Made by a program: the position numbers and the translations under genes. Under the pieces are notes generated by a model. It was not told where the DNA came from and searched no databases. It saw only the letters and a program-made list of their open reading frames with translations. A stretch of DNA of 36,917 nucleotides, from IMG/VR virus record IMGVR_UViG_3300025154_000257, positions 1 to 36,917 of that record, one strand, 5' to 3'. Origin of the DNA: a virus. Positions 5,472 through 14,289 of this stretch are shown here, piece after piece (position 1 is the stretch's first letter; the number at the start of each line of letters is the position of its first letter).

Positions 5472-5878
5472 GCCCTCCTGAATACGCGCTTCGATACGAT
5501 CTTCCCCGAGCGCACCGTCAAGCTCTCGCCGTAAGGATCAAACTCTACTTTGTCATGCTCGCCCTCTACGACAAAGTGGCCAAACGGCAACGGCTTTGCA
5601 TCACGCTCGAACCGGAGTATCACTTTTTCACCGAGCGCCTTTTGATAGTCTGCGCCCTCTTTGGTAATTGCCCAATTGACTCCAGTCAGCATCCTAAGCA
5701 ATGCCGCCGGATCGTTGACAAAGCAGTCGTCACCCATGATCTTGTCTTTGATCGCTTGCATGTATGCTTGATAAATGTCAATCGATCCCGCCTTGATCTC
5801 TTCGGCGATATAGACAATGGATAAAAAATAGCACCCCGTCGCGCCGATCCGCTCAAAGTCTTTTTGGGTTGCCCTCAT
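5468..5878 (-). CDS. Putative cysteine peptidase/amidase, candidate endolysin
   Basis: The 136-residue protein has a catalytic-type arrangement. Cys16 is in GATGCYFLS at the start of a helix, His101 in GHFVVEG and Asp114 in VEFDPYGES, which is the order Cys, His, Asp seen in papain-like, C39-like and NlpC/P60-like hydrolases. It also has CFVNDPAALL in the middle. The pattern resembles, from memory, the DUF261 family reported mainly in Borrelia and related spirochaete prophages. No other lysozyme- or amidase-like gene is in the window, and the gene lies directly before a holin-like gene, so it is the best endolysin candidate. It has no signal peptide. Substrate and activity are inferred. Confidence 0.6.
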   Translation of the reverse strand: MRATQKDFERIGATGCYFLSIVYIAEEIKAGSIDIYQAYMQAIKDKIMGDDCFVNDPAALLRMLTGVNWAITKEGADYQKALGEKVILRFERDAKPLPFGHFVVEGEHDKVEFDPYGESLTVRSGKIVSKRVFRRA

Positions 5879-6195
5879 AATACACCTTCAATCTTTGCAG
5901 ATCCGACAAGAAAAAAATCAAACTTGTTTTTGGCATTGGTCATGCTTTCAAGCGCGCGGTCAACGGTGCCATCGCAGATACCTTTTTTCGCCTCAAGTAT
6001 CGCAATGATACCTTGCATCATCGGGCCGTTTGACTCGATGAGCGCGTTGACAGCTGGTACAAGTTCTGCTATTGCTTTTGCTTCTGGTGATTGCACGGTT
6101 ACACGCCTTCTGATCGATGTAATCAATAGATTATAAATGCTTCCGACAACCAAAGTTACCACGGCACCAGCGCCGACGTACATCATTGCATTCAT
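5875..6195 (-). CDS. Small membrane-anchored hypothetical protein, 106 aa
   Basis: One N-terminal hydrophobic segment (about residues 5-26, YVGAGAVVTLVVGSIYNLL) is followed by RRR, predicting an anchor with a cytoplasmic body. The rest is helical with SPEAKAIAELVPAVNAL and an amphipathic segment. I do not recognise a family. It overlaps the hydrolase start and the tail-gene stop by 4 bp each, so it is cotranscribed with lysis genes and could be an accessory holin or antiholin. The function is unproven. Confidence 0.55.
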   Translation of the reverse strand: MNAMMYVGAGAVVTLVVGSIYNLLITSIRRRVTVQSPEAKAIAELVPAVNALIESNGPMMQGIIAILEAKKGICDGTVDRALESMTNAKNKFDFFLVGSAKIEGVL

Positions 6196-6944
6196 GCGAA
6201 CACCGCTATATTTAGAATATCCGGGTCTATTGCGGCAGGTGCATCCGTATTAACAAGAACTTTAAATGCATATTTTGTTTGCGGATAATCACTATCTATA
6301 TATATACCTCTTGCGGCGTTAGCAGTTACACCATTTAGAGTCATAAGCGTACTGTAGTATGTAACTGGCATTTCTACATTGAAGTTTACGGCATATCTAC
6401 CAGTAGAAATATATGATACATTGTTTATATTTCCAGAATATAGTATAGGGCATCGTTTCAAGCTCAATGTACTTGTCAAAATTGAAGATGTTGAAACTGT
6501 ATTAACCGTAAACGTATCGGCATCGGTTACGGTGACAATGTAGGTATTGTCTGAACCTCCACCAGTTACAAAGTCGATGTATTGCACATTGCCTGTTATC
6601 ATTCCATGCGCAGTAGCCACACATACGGTCAATGTAGTACCAACGATCCTTGTGTACGTACCAGAAAGGCTTGAGCTTGTGGTTGTTGTATTTGATGTAG
6701 CCCACGCACGGCAAGCATACACAGGAGCTGTGTTTTCCGCGTTGATGCCAGCCCTGAACGTTGCAGGTGTTATGAAAACATCGTTGGACGATCCAAGCAA
6801 TGATTCTGCCGATGTAGCGGTGAGCGCGTCGCCTACCATGCCAACGTCAACCTTCTTGCTTGCGCCAGCTATTTCAACTTCAAGCAAATCAACCGATGTC
6901 AGGCTTGATGCCGCCGTCAACTGTCCTATTGTCTTTGTAAGCAT
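6192..6944 (-). CDS. Tail fibre/receptor-binding-type protein
   Basis: The N-terminal part (KTIGQLTAASSLTSVDLLEVE) is followed by SAESLLGSSNDVFITPATFRAGI and the APVYACRAWA motif that marks the end of the shaft in many phage side-tail or head fibres. The C-terminal 160 residues are Thr/Ser/Gly-rich beta-type sequence, likely a receptor-binding or knob domain. It is the last structural gene before the lysis cassette, a normal place for a fibre gene. The exact receptor is unknown. Confidence 0.7.
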   Translation of the reverse strand: MLTKTIGQLTAASSLTSVDLLEVEIAGASKKVDVGMVGDALTATSAESLLGSSNDVFITPATFRAGINAENTAPVYACRAWATSNTTTTSSSLSGTYTRIVGTTLTVCVATAHGMITGNVQYIDFVTGGGSDNTYIVTVTDADTFTVNTVSTSSILTSTLSLKRCPILYSGNINNVSYISTGRYAVNFNVEMPVTYYSTLMTLNGVTANAARGIYIDSDYPQTKYAFKVLVNTDAPAAIDPDILNIAVFA

Positions 6945-8437
6945 TACGAACCAACCTTTCGGAGTTCATCGCTTGTAGTGTATCGATACTCGCCGTCAGT
7001 AGTGACGCGGTAGGATATCTCGCTTCCGTAAATCTTAACAGTAAAACTGATTGTGCCACGATCCAAGTTGTAAACCTTTCGTAGCACTTCGCACTTGCGC
7101 AGACCAAACCATGTAGAATTGGATCGGTTTATTTCTATCTCGGCGAAATCACCGACATCCATCGTGTAGTATTTCAATGGCACTTCGATGTCAACCTTGG
7201 CGCGGATCGTACCTGAGTACTCAAGTATCTGGTCGGAGAATCTCTGCGCGTCAACCACGTTGCCAAGCATCGTGTCAAAAGTCCTTTGGTTGTATGTCTT
7301 GTACTTATCAAATATGCTAGCTTCCTGCGATGTATCGTTGAGATACGTATAAGCGCTACCTGTCGTAGTCCAGTCGCGTTCGTACCCGATAAGTGTAGAC
7401 GTTATCACTTCTGACGGGTCATACGTTGCGCTCGGGTTGTTGATAATGTCGTGTTCTGGTATCTCGTAAGTGGCAGGATCGGCCTTGCGGATTATCTTGA
7501 AAGCGTACCTTCCTATAGGATCGGTAAGGAATATCCCGAAAGTTGACTCGCATATCTTTTGGATAACGTCGATTGCTTTTTCTTCCTTGGTCATCGCTAT
7601 GGTAACGTCAAGAGCTTTTGACTTGGCATCTTCCCACAAGTCCATGTCGTAATACAATCCGTTGTATGGTATCTCGTAGTTGTCTAATAGTATCTCTTCT
7701 ATCGCTTCAAGAGCGTTAAGGTCGGTGCAAGAGTACAGTATGTTCTTGGTAAGTTGTTTTCGCTTGTCCTTGAAGCTTACTGTCACCGAGCGCTCATCGA
7801 CGTTCAGCGTGTCAACAAACCCCGTGAACAGACGCTCGTACTCGGTGTATGGTTGGTCTTCAAAACCGACAAGTACCCGCGCCTGGTTTCCATATGCGTT
7901 GTTGTCTTCACCTAATTGATCAAGCCCGCCGTCTCCGTTGTTAAGTTCAGCAGACCCACCTTCAAACTGTAGTTTCCCCCAATATAGCGGATCGCGAGAC
8001 TTTGATATTGATGGTACACCTAGCAACCGTGATGCATAGTGCGTTCGCGCGCCGATAGGAGTAAACCCTTCGCGCGAGTAGCCGAACACTACGCCGACAG
8101 ACACAGTATGGATGTATGGCGAATCTCCGTTTTCAAGGTGAACGTACAGATTTGTCCCGTCAAAATAAAAACTTGCTTCGTTGTCTGAACATTCCAAAAG
8201 CGTTGATGCTTCGACCAACTGGATAGAGTCTGATAATACCGAACCTATTGCAGGGAATGACTGTGGCGTGAACCATGACAATAGCTCATCTTCAACGTTT
8301 TCGTATAGCGCGTCGGTGTTGACGACCCATACGCCTACGCCAGCGTTGACCCATTGCTCGTTTTCGACAGTAATATCCATAGCGAATATTACGCGGAGGT
8401 TATTGACTGATTTATCGGCGCGTTGCTGGAATGTCAT
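6944..8437 (-). CDS. Tail tip/baseplate hub-type protein
   Basis: This 497-residue protein lies downstream of tape measure, distal tail and a tip gene, the usual place of a tail-hub or tail-associated protein. It has an N-terminal beta-rich part, a block of WGKLQFEGGSAELNNGDGGLDQ type, a central SVTVSFKDKRKQLTKNIL segment and a C-terminal KVYNLDRGTISFTVKIYG segment. These recall beta-domain hub proteins such as gp27-like folds. I do not see a peptidoglycan hydrolase signature. ATG 8437 overlaps the upstream stop (ATGA). Confidence 0.6.
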   Translation of the reverse strand: MTFQQRADKSVNNLRVIFAMDITVENEQWVNAGVGVWVVNTDALYENVEDELLSWFTPQSFPAIGSVLSDSIQLVEASTLLECSDNEASFYFDGTNLYVHLENGDSPYIHTVSVGVVFGYSREGFTPIGARTHYASRLLGVPSISKSRDPLYWGKLQFEGGSAELNNGDGGLDQLGEDNNAYGNQARVLVGFEDQPYTEYERLFTGFVDTLNVDERSVTVSFKDKRKQLTKNILYSCTDLNALEAIEEILLDNYEIPYNGLYYDMDLWEDAKSKALDVTIAMTKEEKAIDVIQKICESTFGIFLTDPIGRYAFKIIRKADPATYEIPEHDIINNPSATYDPSEVITSTLIGYERDWTTTGSAYTYLNDTSQEASIFDKYKTYNQRTFDTMLGNVVDAQRFSDQILEYSGTIRAKVDIEVPLKYYTMDVGDFAEIEINRSNSTWFGLRKCEVLRKVYNLDRGTISFTVKIYGSEISYRVTTDGEYRYTTSDELRKVGS

Positions 8438-9315
8438 GCGTATAATATCCCATATCCACTACTACATATTGCATATTCGCCAACAATAACACTATTCCCG
8501 CCAGTAGAATGTTTGCAATATAATTGCACTAAATCTCCTTGTGCTATAGTTATGTTTTCAGTTTTTACTGATGCAGTTGATGTAGTTGCGGTTTGCTCTG
8601 TACCTACTGCCGATCCATTTATGTATATTCTTCCATATCCTGTAGGAGTTGATGATGATATCCTTATTTTAAAGTTAACAGTAAACACACCGCTTGATGG
8701 AGCTTTAATTTCTATAAGTTTTACATAAGAAGTATTTGTGGTTGATATTTCTTGCTGGTAATAACAATTATATATTATATAGCTTCCTGTTGAAGCAGTA
8801 TTTAGTGGATAAATATAACTAAAACCAGTTGCCCACCCACTACCAAGCATACTACTAAGCCCGGTAGCCCACCCAGTTCCCATAGATGTATTCAACGCAT
8901 TTGTCCAATTAATATTTATAAGATTAGATAAAAATATTTTATTCCATTGACTCGTTGCGCTGTTTTTGTACAGCGAACCGATCACCCTTGTGGTAGACCC
9001 TACGCTTGCGTACCATCCTTGAAGGTCATCGCGCCACGTTGGAGCGATAGGAGTAAATGAGGCTGTAGCAATCTGGCTTCCAGCAGTTCCGCTAGGTGCA
9101 AGCGCAATATACGCGGTAGTTGCGGTTTCAACGGATGCCCACAATAGGATGGTTTCGTCGCCAGCGAAGTTGAAGAATGCGCCGGCTATTTCGACTACGG
9201 AACCTGCGGCGATTGCTGACAGGGCGGAGGTGTCGAACTCGGTGAGGCTTACGGATTGAAAGCCGTGCAAACTGTTGAGGATGGTAATTGAACTAGGAAT
9301 CTGTGAACCTGCCAT
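8434..9315 (-). CDS. Tail tip/adhesin-type protein
   Basis: The 293-residue protein starts MAGSQIPSSITILNSLHGF and is rich in Ser, Thr, Ala, Gly and aromatic residues. A central duplicated MGTGWATGLSSMLGSGWATG segment is likely a short internal repeat of coding sequence. A C-terminal beta-sandwich-like half (TGSYIIYNCYYQ, then GVFTVNFKIRISSS) suggests carbohydrate- or surface-binding. It lies between the distal-tail-like gene and the hub gene. The ATG overlaps the upstream TAA by one base. No family is recognised with certainty. Confidence 0.55.
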   Translation of the reverse strand: MAGSQIPSSITILNSLHGFQSVSLTEFDTSALSAIAAGSVVEIAGAFFNFAGDETILLWASVETATTAYIALAPSGTAGSQIATASFTPIAPTWRDDLQGWYASVGSTTRVIGSLYKNSATSQWNKIFLSNLININWTNALNTSMGTGWATGLSSMLGSGWATGFSYIYPLNTASTGSYIIYNCYYQQEISTTNTSYVKLIEIKAPSSGVFTVNFKIRISSSTPTGYGRIYINGSAVGTEQTATTSTASVKTENITIAQGDLVQLYCKHSTGGNSVIVGEYAICSSGYGILYA

Positions 9316-10079
9316 TATAAGTCCTCCTCAAGAGTCAGTGAGTATGTATAAAATTGTTGCCTCGCGTGCGTGAAACCTATTTCGCCAGACACGCTACAAT
9401 AGCACGGCTCCACAAGCGAATATCCGCGCAGTGAATCAAAGTTGCAGAAGATGAACGATGTATGATTGCCTACTGTTTCATAGAATGTCTGTATTGCTGA
9501 TATAGCCGTGCTTTTAGTCCGTGGAAACGTAAGGTCAAACTTGCGCCACTGGCTACCGATGGATGCGTACTTCTGTCGGTTGCGTCCATATACCACAGTG
9601 TCATCTCGCATCAAGGTAACTTGAAAATCATTGAGCGATGAAGGCGATATGTCGATGTAATCACCGATCCACAAGCGGCCAATTTCAAGCGCTTCGGTAA
9701 GACCGGCGAATGTAAACTTCCAATAACGATTCGACAAAGGCGTTATGAATGATAGCATCATATCGGCATTGTACGTGATGGTTTGTACCGATGATTGATC
9801 GGAAGTTATCCATGTAAGCCCCGACGCTATTTGGTCGTTGCCTACCACGGTAGTAGTAACCGAACTTGCGATATTGTGCGATATTATTGCAAAGATGGAA
9901 CACGCCGCTGTAGCGCAAAGGTCGATTACAACCGTTTGAGTGGTAGTATCGTCAGAGTGCCATTTGGTTGTCAACCGTTGATCCTGTACGTTAGTAACGG
10001 GATATGACGTGTCTTCGGTGGATGCTACGATTGACGCGGAAGATAGTACGTCTATGAAGTTATTGTATGCCAGTCTCAA
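9315..10079 (-). CDS. Distal tail-type protein with discoidin-like N-terminus
   Basis: The start is TTG 10079, overlapping the tape-measure stop (TTTGA); a G-run about ten bases upstream may act as SD. The 254-residue protein opens with DTSYPVTNVQDQRLTTKWHS, a pattern seen in phage distal or minor tail proteins with an F5/8-type galactose-binding fold. Its last part (RRKFDL-like LTFPRTKSTAISAIQ segment and FTHARQQFYTYSLTLEEDL) fits the beta-strand end of such proteins. The location directly after the tape measure gene is diagnostic for a distal tail protein. Confidence 0.6.
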   Translation of the reverse strand: MRLAYNNFIDVLSSASIVASTEDTSYPVTNVQDQRLTTKWHSDDTTTQTVVIDLCATAACSIFAIISHNIASSVTTTVVGNDQIASGLTWITSDQSSVQTITYNADMMLSFITPLSNRYWKFTFAGLTEALEIGRLWIGDYIDISPSSLNDFQVTLMRDDTVVYGRNRQKYASIGSQWRKFDLTFPRTKSTAISAIQTFYETVGNHTSFIFCNFDSLRGYSLVEPCYCSVSGEIGFTHARQQFYTYSLTLEEDL

Positions 10080-12169
10080 ACTACTGCCCCCGCGCTGATA
10101 AGCACCGTCTGGTTTCTGGTAGCCTCAAATATCTTGTCAAGCAAAGGCCGAGAATCAAGGTTGACTACAAGGTGAGTAGTGCCGCCAAAGTCGCCCATGC
10201 GGTCAAGAGGGATTACGGCTTCGGGCTGTCCAGCTTCGGCGATCTGTGCAAGAGTTCCGCCTTCGGTAGGCATGACTATACCGCCTTCGGCAAGCTGTGC
10301 GGCTCCAGCCCTTACGGCACCAGCGGCGATGTATGCGGCGGCGGCTCCGGCTATTGCGGCGGGTACAGGTATGGCGGATGAGCCGAGAGAGAACCATGAA
10401 GCCGCTATACCGGCGGCGGCATATCCTGCCATCAACCCGCCAAGTGCTTCTAGCATAGAGGCTATTGCATACAACCCTGATTTACCAAACGTTGTCCATA
10501 AGTCTTCACCTTCAACAAGAGCGGCCCCTACATCTGACAAAGAAGAAAGCAATGTTTTAACGCTGTCCTGTACGGTATCTATTTTAAACTGCTTTATTTT
10601 TTCAGCAGATTCTCTTTCAAGTTTTTCTAAATTTTCAAGATACTTTGCATGTGCTACGATAGCATCGCCTCTGGCATCTGCTTCGCTTTTTGCAATCGCA
10701 TCCCATGTTTCTTGTGATACTTGAATTCTTTTTTCAAGAGCCTCTATTTGTTTTTGTTCGCCATCAAGACGAGCTTGCAATAGTTCGTTGTATAACGCTT
10801 TTTCTTCATCTATGGCGTCTTGCTGTTCTTTTGAAAGAACAACTTTAACTCCGCTTGCAGCTCTGGCTAAAGCTAGTTCATCCTCTATACGCTTTGACTC
10901 AGCCGCCGCCAGTTGTTCGGTAGCCTTGATTGACATTTGCTTGCCGTTGTAGTTTTGCACTAATACTTGCAGTTCTTGTTTTTGAAGTTCAAGCTGTTGC
11001 TTTGCCTGATATACTCCGGCCTGTGCCATGCCAGCCGCGTTTTTATTTTGTTCTATAAATTGCTCGTTAAGTCGTATTCTTTCTCGTTGCAATTTTAAAG
11101 CGGCTTCAATCTCTGCAAGCTCTGCCGCTCCAGATAAAGCATCTTTCATGGCCTTTGCTTGCGTCGCCGCTTTTTTTGATTCGATGGCAACCACCGCAAT
11201 GGCGGCACCAAGAGCTAACATGGCTAATATTATCGGATTTGCAGACAATGCCGCTAACGCTATTTTTAGTTGCGGTATAACCTGGACAAGTTTCAATACG
11301 CCAAGTATTACAGGGCCGATTGCTGCGGCAAGTAGACCATATTGTATGATAGCCATTTTTGAAGCGTCGTCCATTGCAGTAAACTTTTCAACCCACGCAC
11401 TTACGCTTGTAACAATTTCTTTCAGCTTAGGCAAAAGCAATTCACCTAGTCCACGTCCAAGCGCGGCTACGTTGTCACCAAGAGTAGACATCAATCCTGA
11501 AAATGTTTTCGATGCACGCTCCATGCCGCCAAAGAAAAGCCCGCCTTCACTTGTCGCAGTTTTAAAAGCGTCGGCTACCATCTCAGCAGATATCGCGCCT
11601 TGCTCCATTTCTTTTTTTAGCTCGCCCATTGTCTTTCCGGTTTTTTCTGAAATTATTTGTAGCGGATTAAATCCGGCATTTATAAGCTGAAGCAAATCCT
11701 GACCCATAAGGCGGCCTGTTGACTGAATCTGGCTGAATGCAAGCGTCATGCTTTTAAGTTTTTCAGCACTTCCGCCAGACGCATCTCCGAGCATTTTTAA
11801 ATTGTCCATAACCTTGTCTGCGCTTATGCCAAACGACAGCATTATCTTTGAAGCATTGGCAAGGTCTGGAAGCTGGAATGGAGTTTTGGCCGCAAAGTCT
11901 GCCAAGTCTGCAAGCATGGTTTTTGCTTTTTCGGCGCTACCAAGCATAGTTTCAAACGCGGCTTGGTTCATCTCCATGTCTGCGGCGGCTTTGACAGATG
12001 CCGCACCTATGGCGAGAATAGGAAGCGATACAAACTTGGCAAGATTTTCTCCAACTTTCTTGAAGTTGGAAGCCATGCCTTGAAATCGGGTTTGCGCCGC
12101 GTCAAGGGCTTGATTAAAATCTGTTATGTCTCCCCTGATCTTGACTACCATATTCCCTAAATCAGACAT
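10076..12169 (-). CDS. Tape measure protein
   Basis: This is the largest gene of the window, 697 residues from ATG 12169, which follows GGTGG and overlaps the chaperone stop by 8 bp; GTG 12178 is an alternative. The N-terminal 200 residues carry the tape-measure domain signature (VKIRGDITDFNQALDAAQTR, then AKTPFQLPDLANASKIMLSF, and GRLMGQDLLQLINAGFNPLQ). The middle has hydrophobic membrane-like segments (AIIQYGLLAAAIGPVILGVL) and long heptad-rich helices. The C-terminus ends in an Ala/Gly-rich stretch and AEGGIVMPTEGGTLAQIAEA. Tape measure proteins set tail length and aid DNA entry. A gene of about 2.1 kb predicts a fairly short siphovirus tail. Confidence 0.95.
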   Translation of the reverse strand: MSDLGNMVVKIRGDITDFNQALDAAQTRFQGMASNFKKVGENLAKFVSLPILAIGAASVKAAADMEMNQAAFETMLGSAEKAKTMLADLADFAAKTPFQLPDLANASKIMLSFGISADKVMDNLKMLGDASGGSAEKLKSMTLAFSQIQSTGRLMGQDLLQLINAGFNPLQIISEKTGKTMGELKKEMEQGAISAEMVADAFKTATSEGGLFFGGMERASKTFSGLMSTLGDNVAALGRGLGELLLPKLKEIVTSVSAWVEKFTAMDDASKMAIIQYGLLAAAIGPVILGVLKLVQVIPQLKIALAALSANPIILAMLALGAAIAVVAIESKKAATQAKAMKDALSGAAELAEIEAALKLQRERIRLNEQFIEQNKNAAGMAQAGVYQAKQQLELQKQELQVLVQNYNGKQMSIKATEQLAAAESKRIEDELALARAASGVKVVLSKEQQDAIDEEKALYNELLQARLDGEQKQIEALEKRIQVSQETWDAIAKSEADARGDAIVAHAKYLENLEKLERESAEKIKQFKIDTVQDSVKTLLSSLSDVGAALVEGEDLWTTFGKSGLYAIASMLEALGGLMAGYAAAGIAASWFSLGSSAIPVPAAIAGAAAAYIAAGAVRAGAAQLAEGGIVMPTEGGTLAQIAEAGQPEAVIPLDRMGDFGGTTHLVVNLDSRPLLDKIFEATRNQTVLISAGAVV

Positions 12170-12787
12170 TGTTCCCACCTATCTCGCCGTATTGTTTTCG
12201 GAGGTCGTCGCGTATTTGTTTAAGCTTTTCGTGGCTCATATCTTTTGCCGTTATTGGCTTTGATTCTTGTTTGCCAAACTTCAATTCATGACCTACGCTG
12301 TGGTAAAGTATTATCTGAGATAACGACATTCCCCAGAGTAAATATTCTTTTGTTGCCCATGGGTACATAAGCGCCATCGATGTAAACAAGCGGCCCAGGT
12401 TGACGCTATCATCACCTGAGCCGCCATCTAGTTTTTTGAATGCTTCCCTACATCCTCATAAACTTTTATCAAACCTTTTTGTATTTCGGTTGTAAGCGCG
12501 TTTACTTGATTTGCGTTTGTGTTATCAAGAAACCATTTTTCGTCCATTTCTGGATGGTCTGTAGAGCAAAACAACGCGCAAAGTTTTATGCCAAGGTTAA
12601 ACGCCCGCCTCATCTCGTCAGGGTCTGATTTGATTTTTGCCCCGTCAAGATGCATCAAGTCTTGCACCACCGCATCAAGATCAAAGGTTATACCGCAAGG
12701 GATAAACGATACATCTATCTCCTTGCCTCCGATCTTGATAAGGTTTGGTTCCGGCCTGAGAATGTCAAGGTCAATTACTTTGCTCAA
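12162..12787 (-). CDS. Tail assembly chaperone, frameshifted long form (gpGT-type)
   Basis: Ribosomes that slip -1 at 12431-12437 continue from the short chaperone into a second frame without stops to TGA 12162-12164, giving a predicted 208-residue product. The added part reads KLDGGSGDDSVNLGRL and then LFTSMALMYPWATKEYLLWG, and ends with SHEKLKQIRDDLRKQYGEIGG. The second frame has no well-supported start of its own; a TTG at 12387-12389 is the only one. The layout of two overlapping chaperone frames between the tail tube gene and the tape measure gene is conserved in long-tailed phages, where the long form binds the tape measure protein during tail assembly. Confidence 0.88.
12428..12787 (-). 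CDS. Tail assembly chaperone, short form (gpG-type)
   Basis: The 119-residue frame ends KHSKN at TAG 12428-12430. It begins MSKVIDLDILRPEPNLIKIGGKEI and has a helical RAFNLGIKLCALFCSTDHPEM middle, typical in size and fold class of tail-tube-proximal chaperones. It lies between the tail tube gene (12791-13402) and the tape measure gene. Most ribosomes should stop here; a minority should produce the frameshifted form. Confidence 0.88.
   Translation of the reverse strand: MSKVIDLDILRPEPNLIKIGGKEIDVSFIPCGITFDLDAVVQDLMHLDGAKIKSDPDEMRRAFNLGIKLCALFCSTDHPEMDEKWFLDNTNANQVNALTTEIQKGLIKVYEDVGKHSKN
12431..12437 (-). promoter_or_regulatory. Programmed -1 ribosomal frameshift site A AAA AAC
   Basis: On the minus strand the zero frame reads TCA AAA AAC TAG, so the heptamer A AAA AAC fits X XXY YYZ exactly and is followed at once by a stop codon. 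After a -1 slip the next codons are CTA GAT GGC GGC, in frame with the 12162 stop. A downstream stimulatory structure is not obvious by eye. Confidence 0.92.
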
Positions 12788-12790
12788 GGT

Positions 12791-13402
12791 TTAGTATCTC
12801 CACTTCTGGATCTGGAAGAGCTGATCGCCGGCAGTTCTCGTTCCGTCTGTGGTGCCCTCAATTTCGAAAGCAATCACATTGATCGGGTCGGAATCACCGT
12901 CGCCTTTTGCAGTGAACGAAATCCCCTGCATAAACGTCGCCTTGTGTACCAGAACATAGGTAAGAGCCGTCATCGAGGTAGCACCTGAGCCAACGAATAT
13001 TCTGGTGTTGGTAAGCAGGAACGCCTTCGGTGTCAGCGTGGTAGCGCCACCACCAGTAAGCGTCTTGAAGTCTGCCGTCGCTGAACCAGCCGCAGATGCA
13101 CCAGACGATACCATGCCACCCATCGCCGCGTACAATGCATCGTGGTCGTACTCGATGAGTTCACCAGAGATCGTAAAAGTTTCTTGCGCCACACCCTCAA
13201 TCGGGTCGGGAGCGTTGCCGGCCTGTACGTCGTACTTCGTTACGTTGTGCGCAAATGAGTTTATAATTCCCGCGCCCAGGTTCGTTGTCAGGCCGGTAAT
13301 TGCGCTCGACATAAGCACACAGCCGACCGTTCCGAAAGTAATCTTGTAGTTACCAAGCATAAGCTTGGAGTTTGTAACACTCGCGTTCTGATAGCTTGCC
13401 AT
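12791..13402 (-). CDS. Major tail (tube) protein
   Basis: The 203-residue protein is rich in Gly, Ala, Ser and Thr, with a strong AAGGAG site before ATG 13402. It begins MASYQNASVTNSKLMLGNYKI and contains VAQETFTISGELIEYDHDALY and a TPKAFLLTNTRIFVGSG segment. Composition, size and position between the tail terminator and the chaperone genes identify a siphovirus tail-tube subunit. No extra Ig domain is visible at the C-terminus (DQLFQIQKWRY). Confidence 0.85.
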   Translation of the reverse strand: MASYQNASVTNSKLMLGNYKITFGTVGCVLMSSAITGLTTNLGAGIINSFAHNVTKYDVQAGNAPDPIEGVAQETFTISGELIEYDHDALYAAMGGMVSSGASAAGSATADFKTLTGGGATTLTPKAFLLTNTRIFVGSGATSMTALTYVLVHKATFMQGISFTAKGDGDSDPINVIAFEIEGTTDGTRTAGDQLFQIQKWRY

Positions 13403-13414
13403 GTTAGTATCTCC

Positions 13415-13816
13415 TTAAGATACCGTTGAGATAGGATATACAATCCTAATATCAATCGGCGAATTATATATCCCGTCCTCTGGCTCGGGAATAAGCCCTC
13501 CGTCGTTCGATAGACTGGCCCGTGATATCTCAAATCCGTTTTGTTCCCCGTATACGCCCATTCCGGTCGATCCGGTAAACACGTCTAAAACAGCTCTGGC
13601 AAGGTCGCGTGATGCGCTTGCCGATGATGCTCTGCAATTTATAGAGTACGTAGCGCTTTCCATTCCGTTAGCCCGCGCAACGCCTAGTTCGTAGTAATTT
13701 ATGCAAGGGACGACTGTTCCGACGGGGCGCAGGCCGTGGTTTATTCTAGTTGACGTTATTGTCGTTACTGCCGTTGTATTGAGTAGCCAGTAGACTATTG
13801 TCTCGTATGGTGTCAT
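13415..13816 (-). CDS. Tail terminator-type protein (DUF3168-like)
   Basis: The 133-residue protein starts MTPYETIVYWLLNTTAVTTI and has RINHGLRPVGTVVPCINYYE, followed by an RDLARAVLDVF helix. These fit DUF3168/gpU-like tail terminators that cap the tail tube and join it to the head. Gene order (after the gp10-like protein, before the tube gene) agrees. ATG 13816 overlaps the previous stop (ATGA). Confidence 0.75.
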   Translation of the reverse strand: MTPYETIVYWLLNTTAVTTITSTRINHGLRPVGTVVPCINYYELGVARANGMESATYSINCRASSASASRDLARAVLDVFTGSTGMGVYGEQNGFEISRASLSNDGGLIPEPEDGIYNSPIDIRIVYPISTVS

Positions 13817-14289
13817 TCGCTGAACGCCTCGTTCGTTTGTGCAAAGGTTGCTTTGCTATTGAGATACTCTCCGAACTCACGCTTTGCGCCAACCTGTACG
13901 ATATACGGCGCTCGGCCTTTTGCCGTGTCAAGCGCAGGCCGCAAGAAAGGTTGCGCGTTTGTTTTCACCGTGCCGTATTCCATGTATGGAGCATAGTCAA
14001 CTGGCGTACCAACAAACGTTTCAAGCTTGTCTTTTGGCGACGCTATTATGTCGGTACCTACAGCGCCTTTGCCTGTAGGCTTTGTTCGTTGGCCGAATCC
14101 TGACGCGGTGGTGATCGACGAACGCAAGCGGCCCGTGTCAACCGGAGCAAGCAGTTTTGCCTGTCCTTCGACAAATAGCCCAATCTCAAACGATGACTTT
14201 TCTGCCAATCGTTCAGCGATCTTTTTAACTTCGTCGCCATTCCATTCAAATAGAACTCCATCTTTTTGGGATCGCCTCATGACAGCCAT
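13813..14289 (-). CDS. HK97 gp10-like head-tail joining protein
   Basis: The 158-residue protein has VEGQAKLLAPVDTGRLRSSI (about residues 40-59), VDYAPYMEYGT and AQPFLRPALDTAK, the three hallmark motifs of the HK97 gp10 family of neck or minor tail proteins. ATG 14289 or ATG 14280 may be the start; both overlap the upstream gene. It acts in head-tail joining, with no enzymatic role. Confidence 0.88.
   Translation of the reverse strand: MAVMRRSQKDGVLFEWNGDEVKKIAERLAEKSSFEIGLFVEGQAKLLAPVDTGRLRSSITTASGFGQRTKPTGKGAVGTDIIASPKDKLETFVGTPVDYAPYMEYGTVKTNAQPFLRPALDTAKGRAPYIVQVGAKREFGEYLNSKATFAQTNEAFSE

Noticed and set aside
10076-10724. Plus-strand frames in the tape measure gene
   Set aside because: They are shadows of a well-supported gene with family signatures on the minus strand.
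12162-12389. Independent 75-residue gene
   Set aside because: It starts only at a TTG, has no good ribosome site, and is the natural -1 frame continuation of the chaperone gene.
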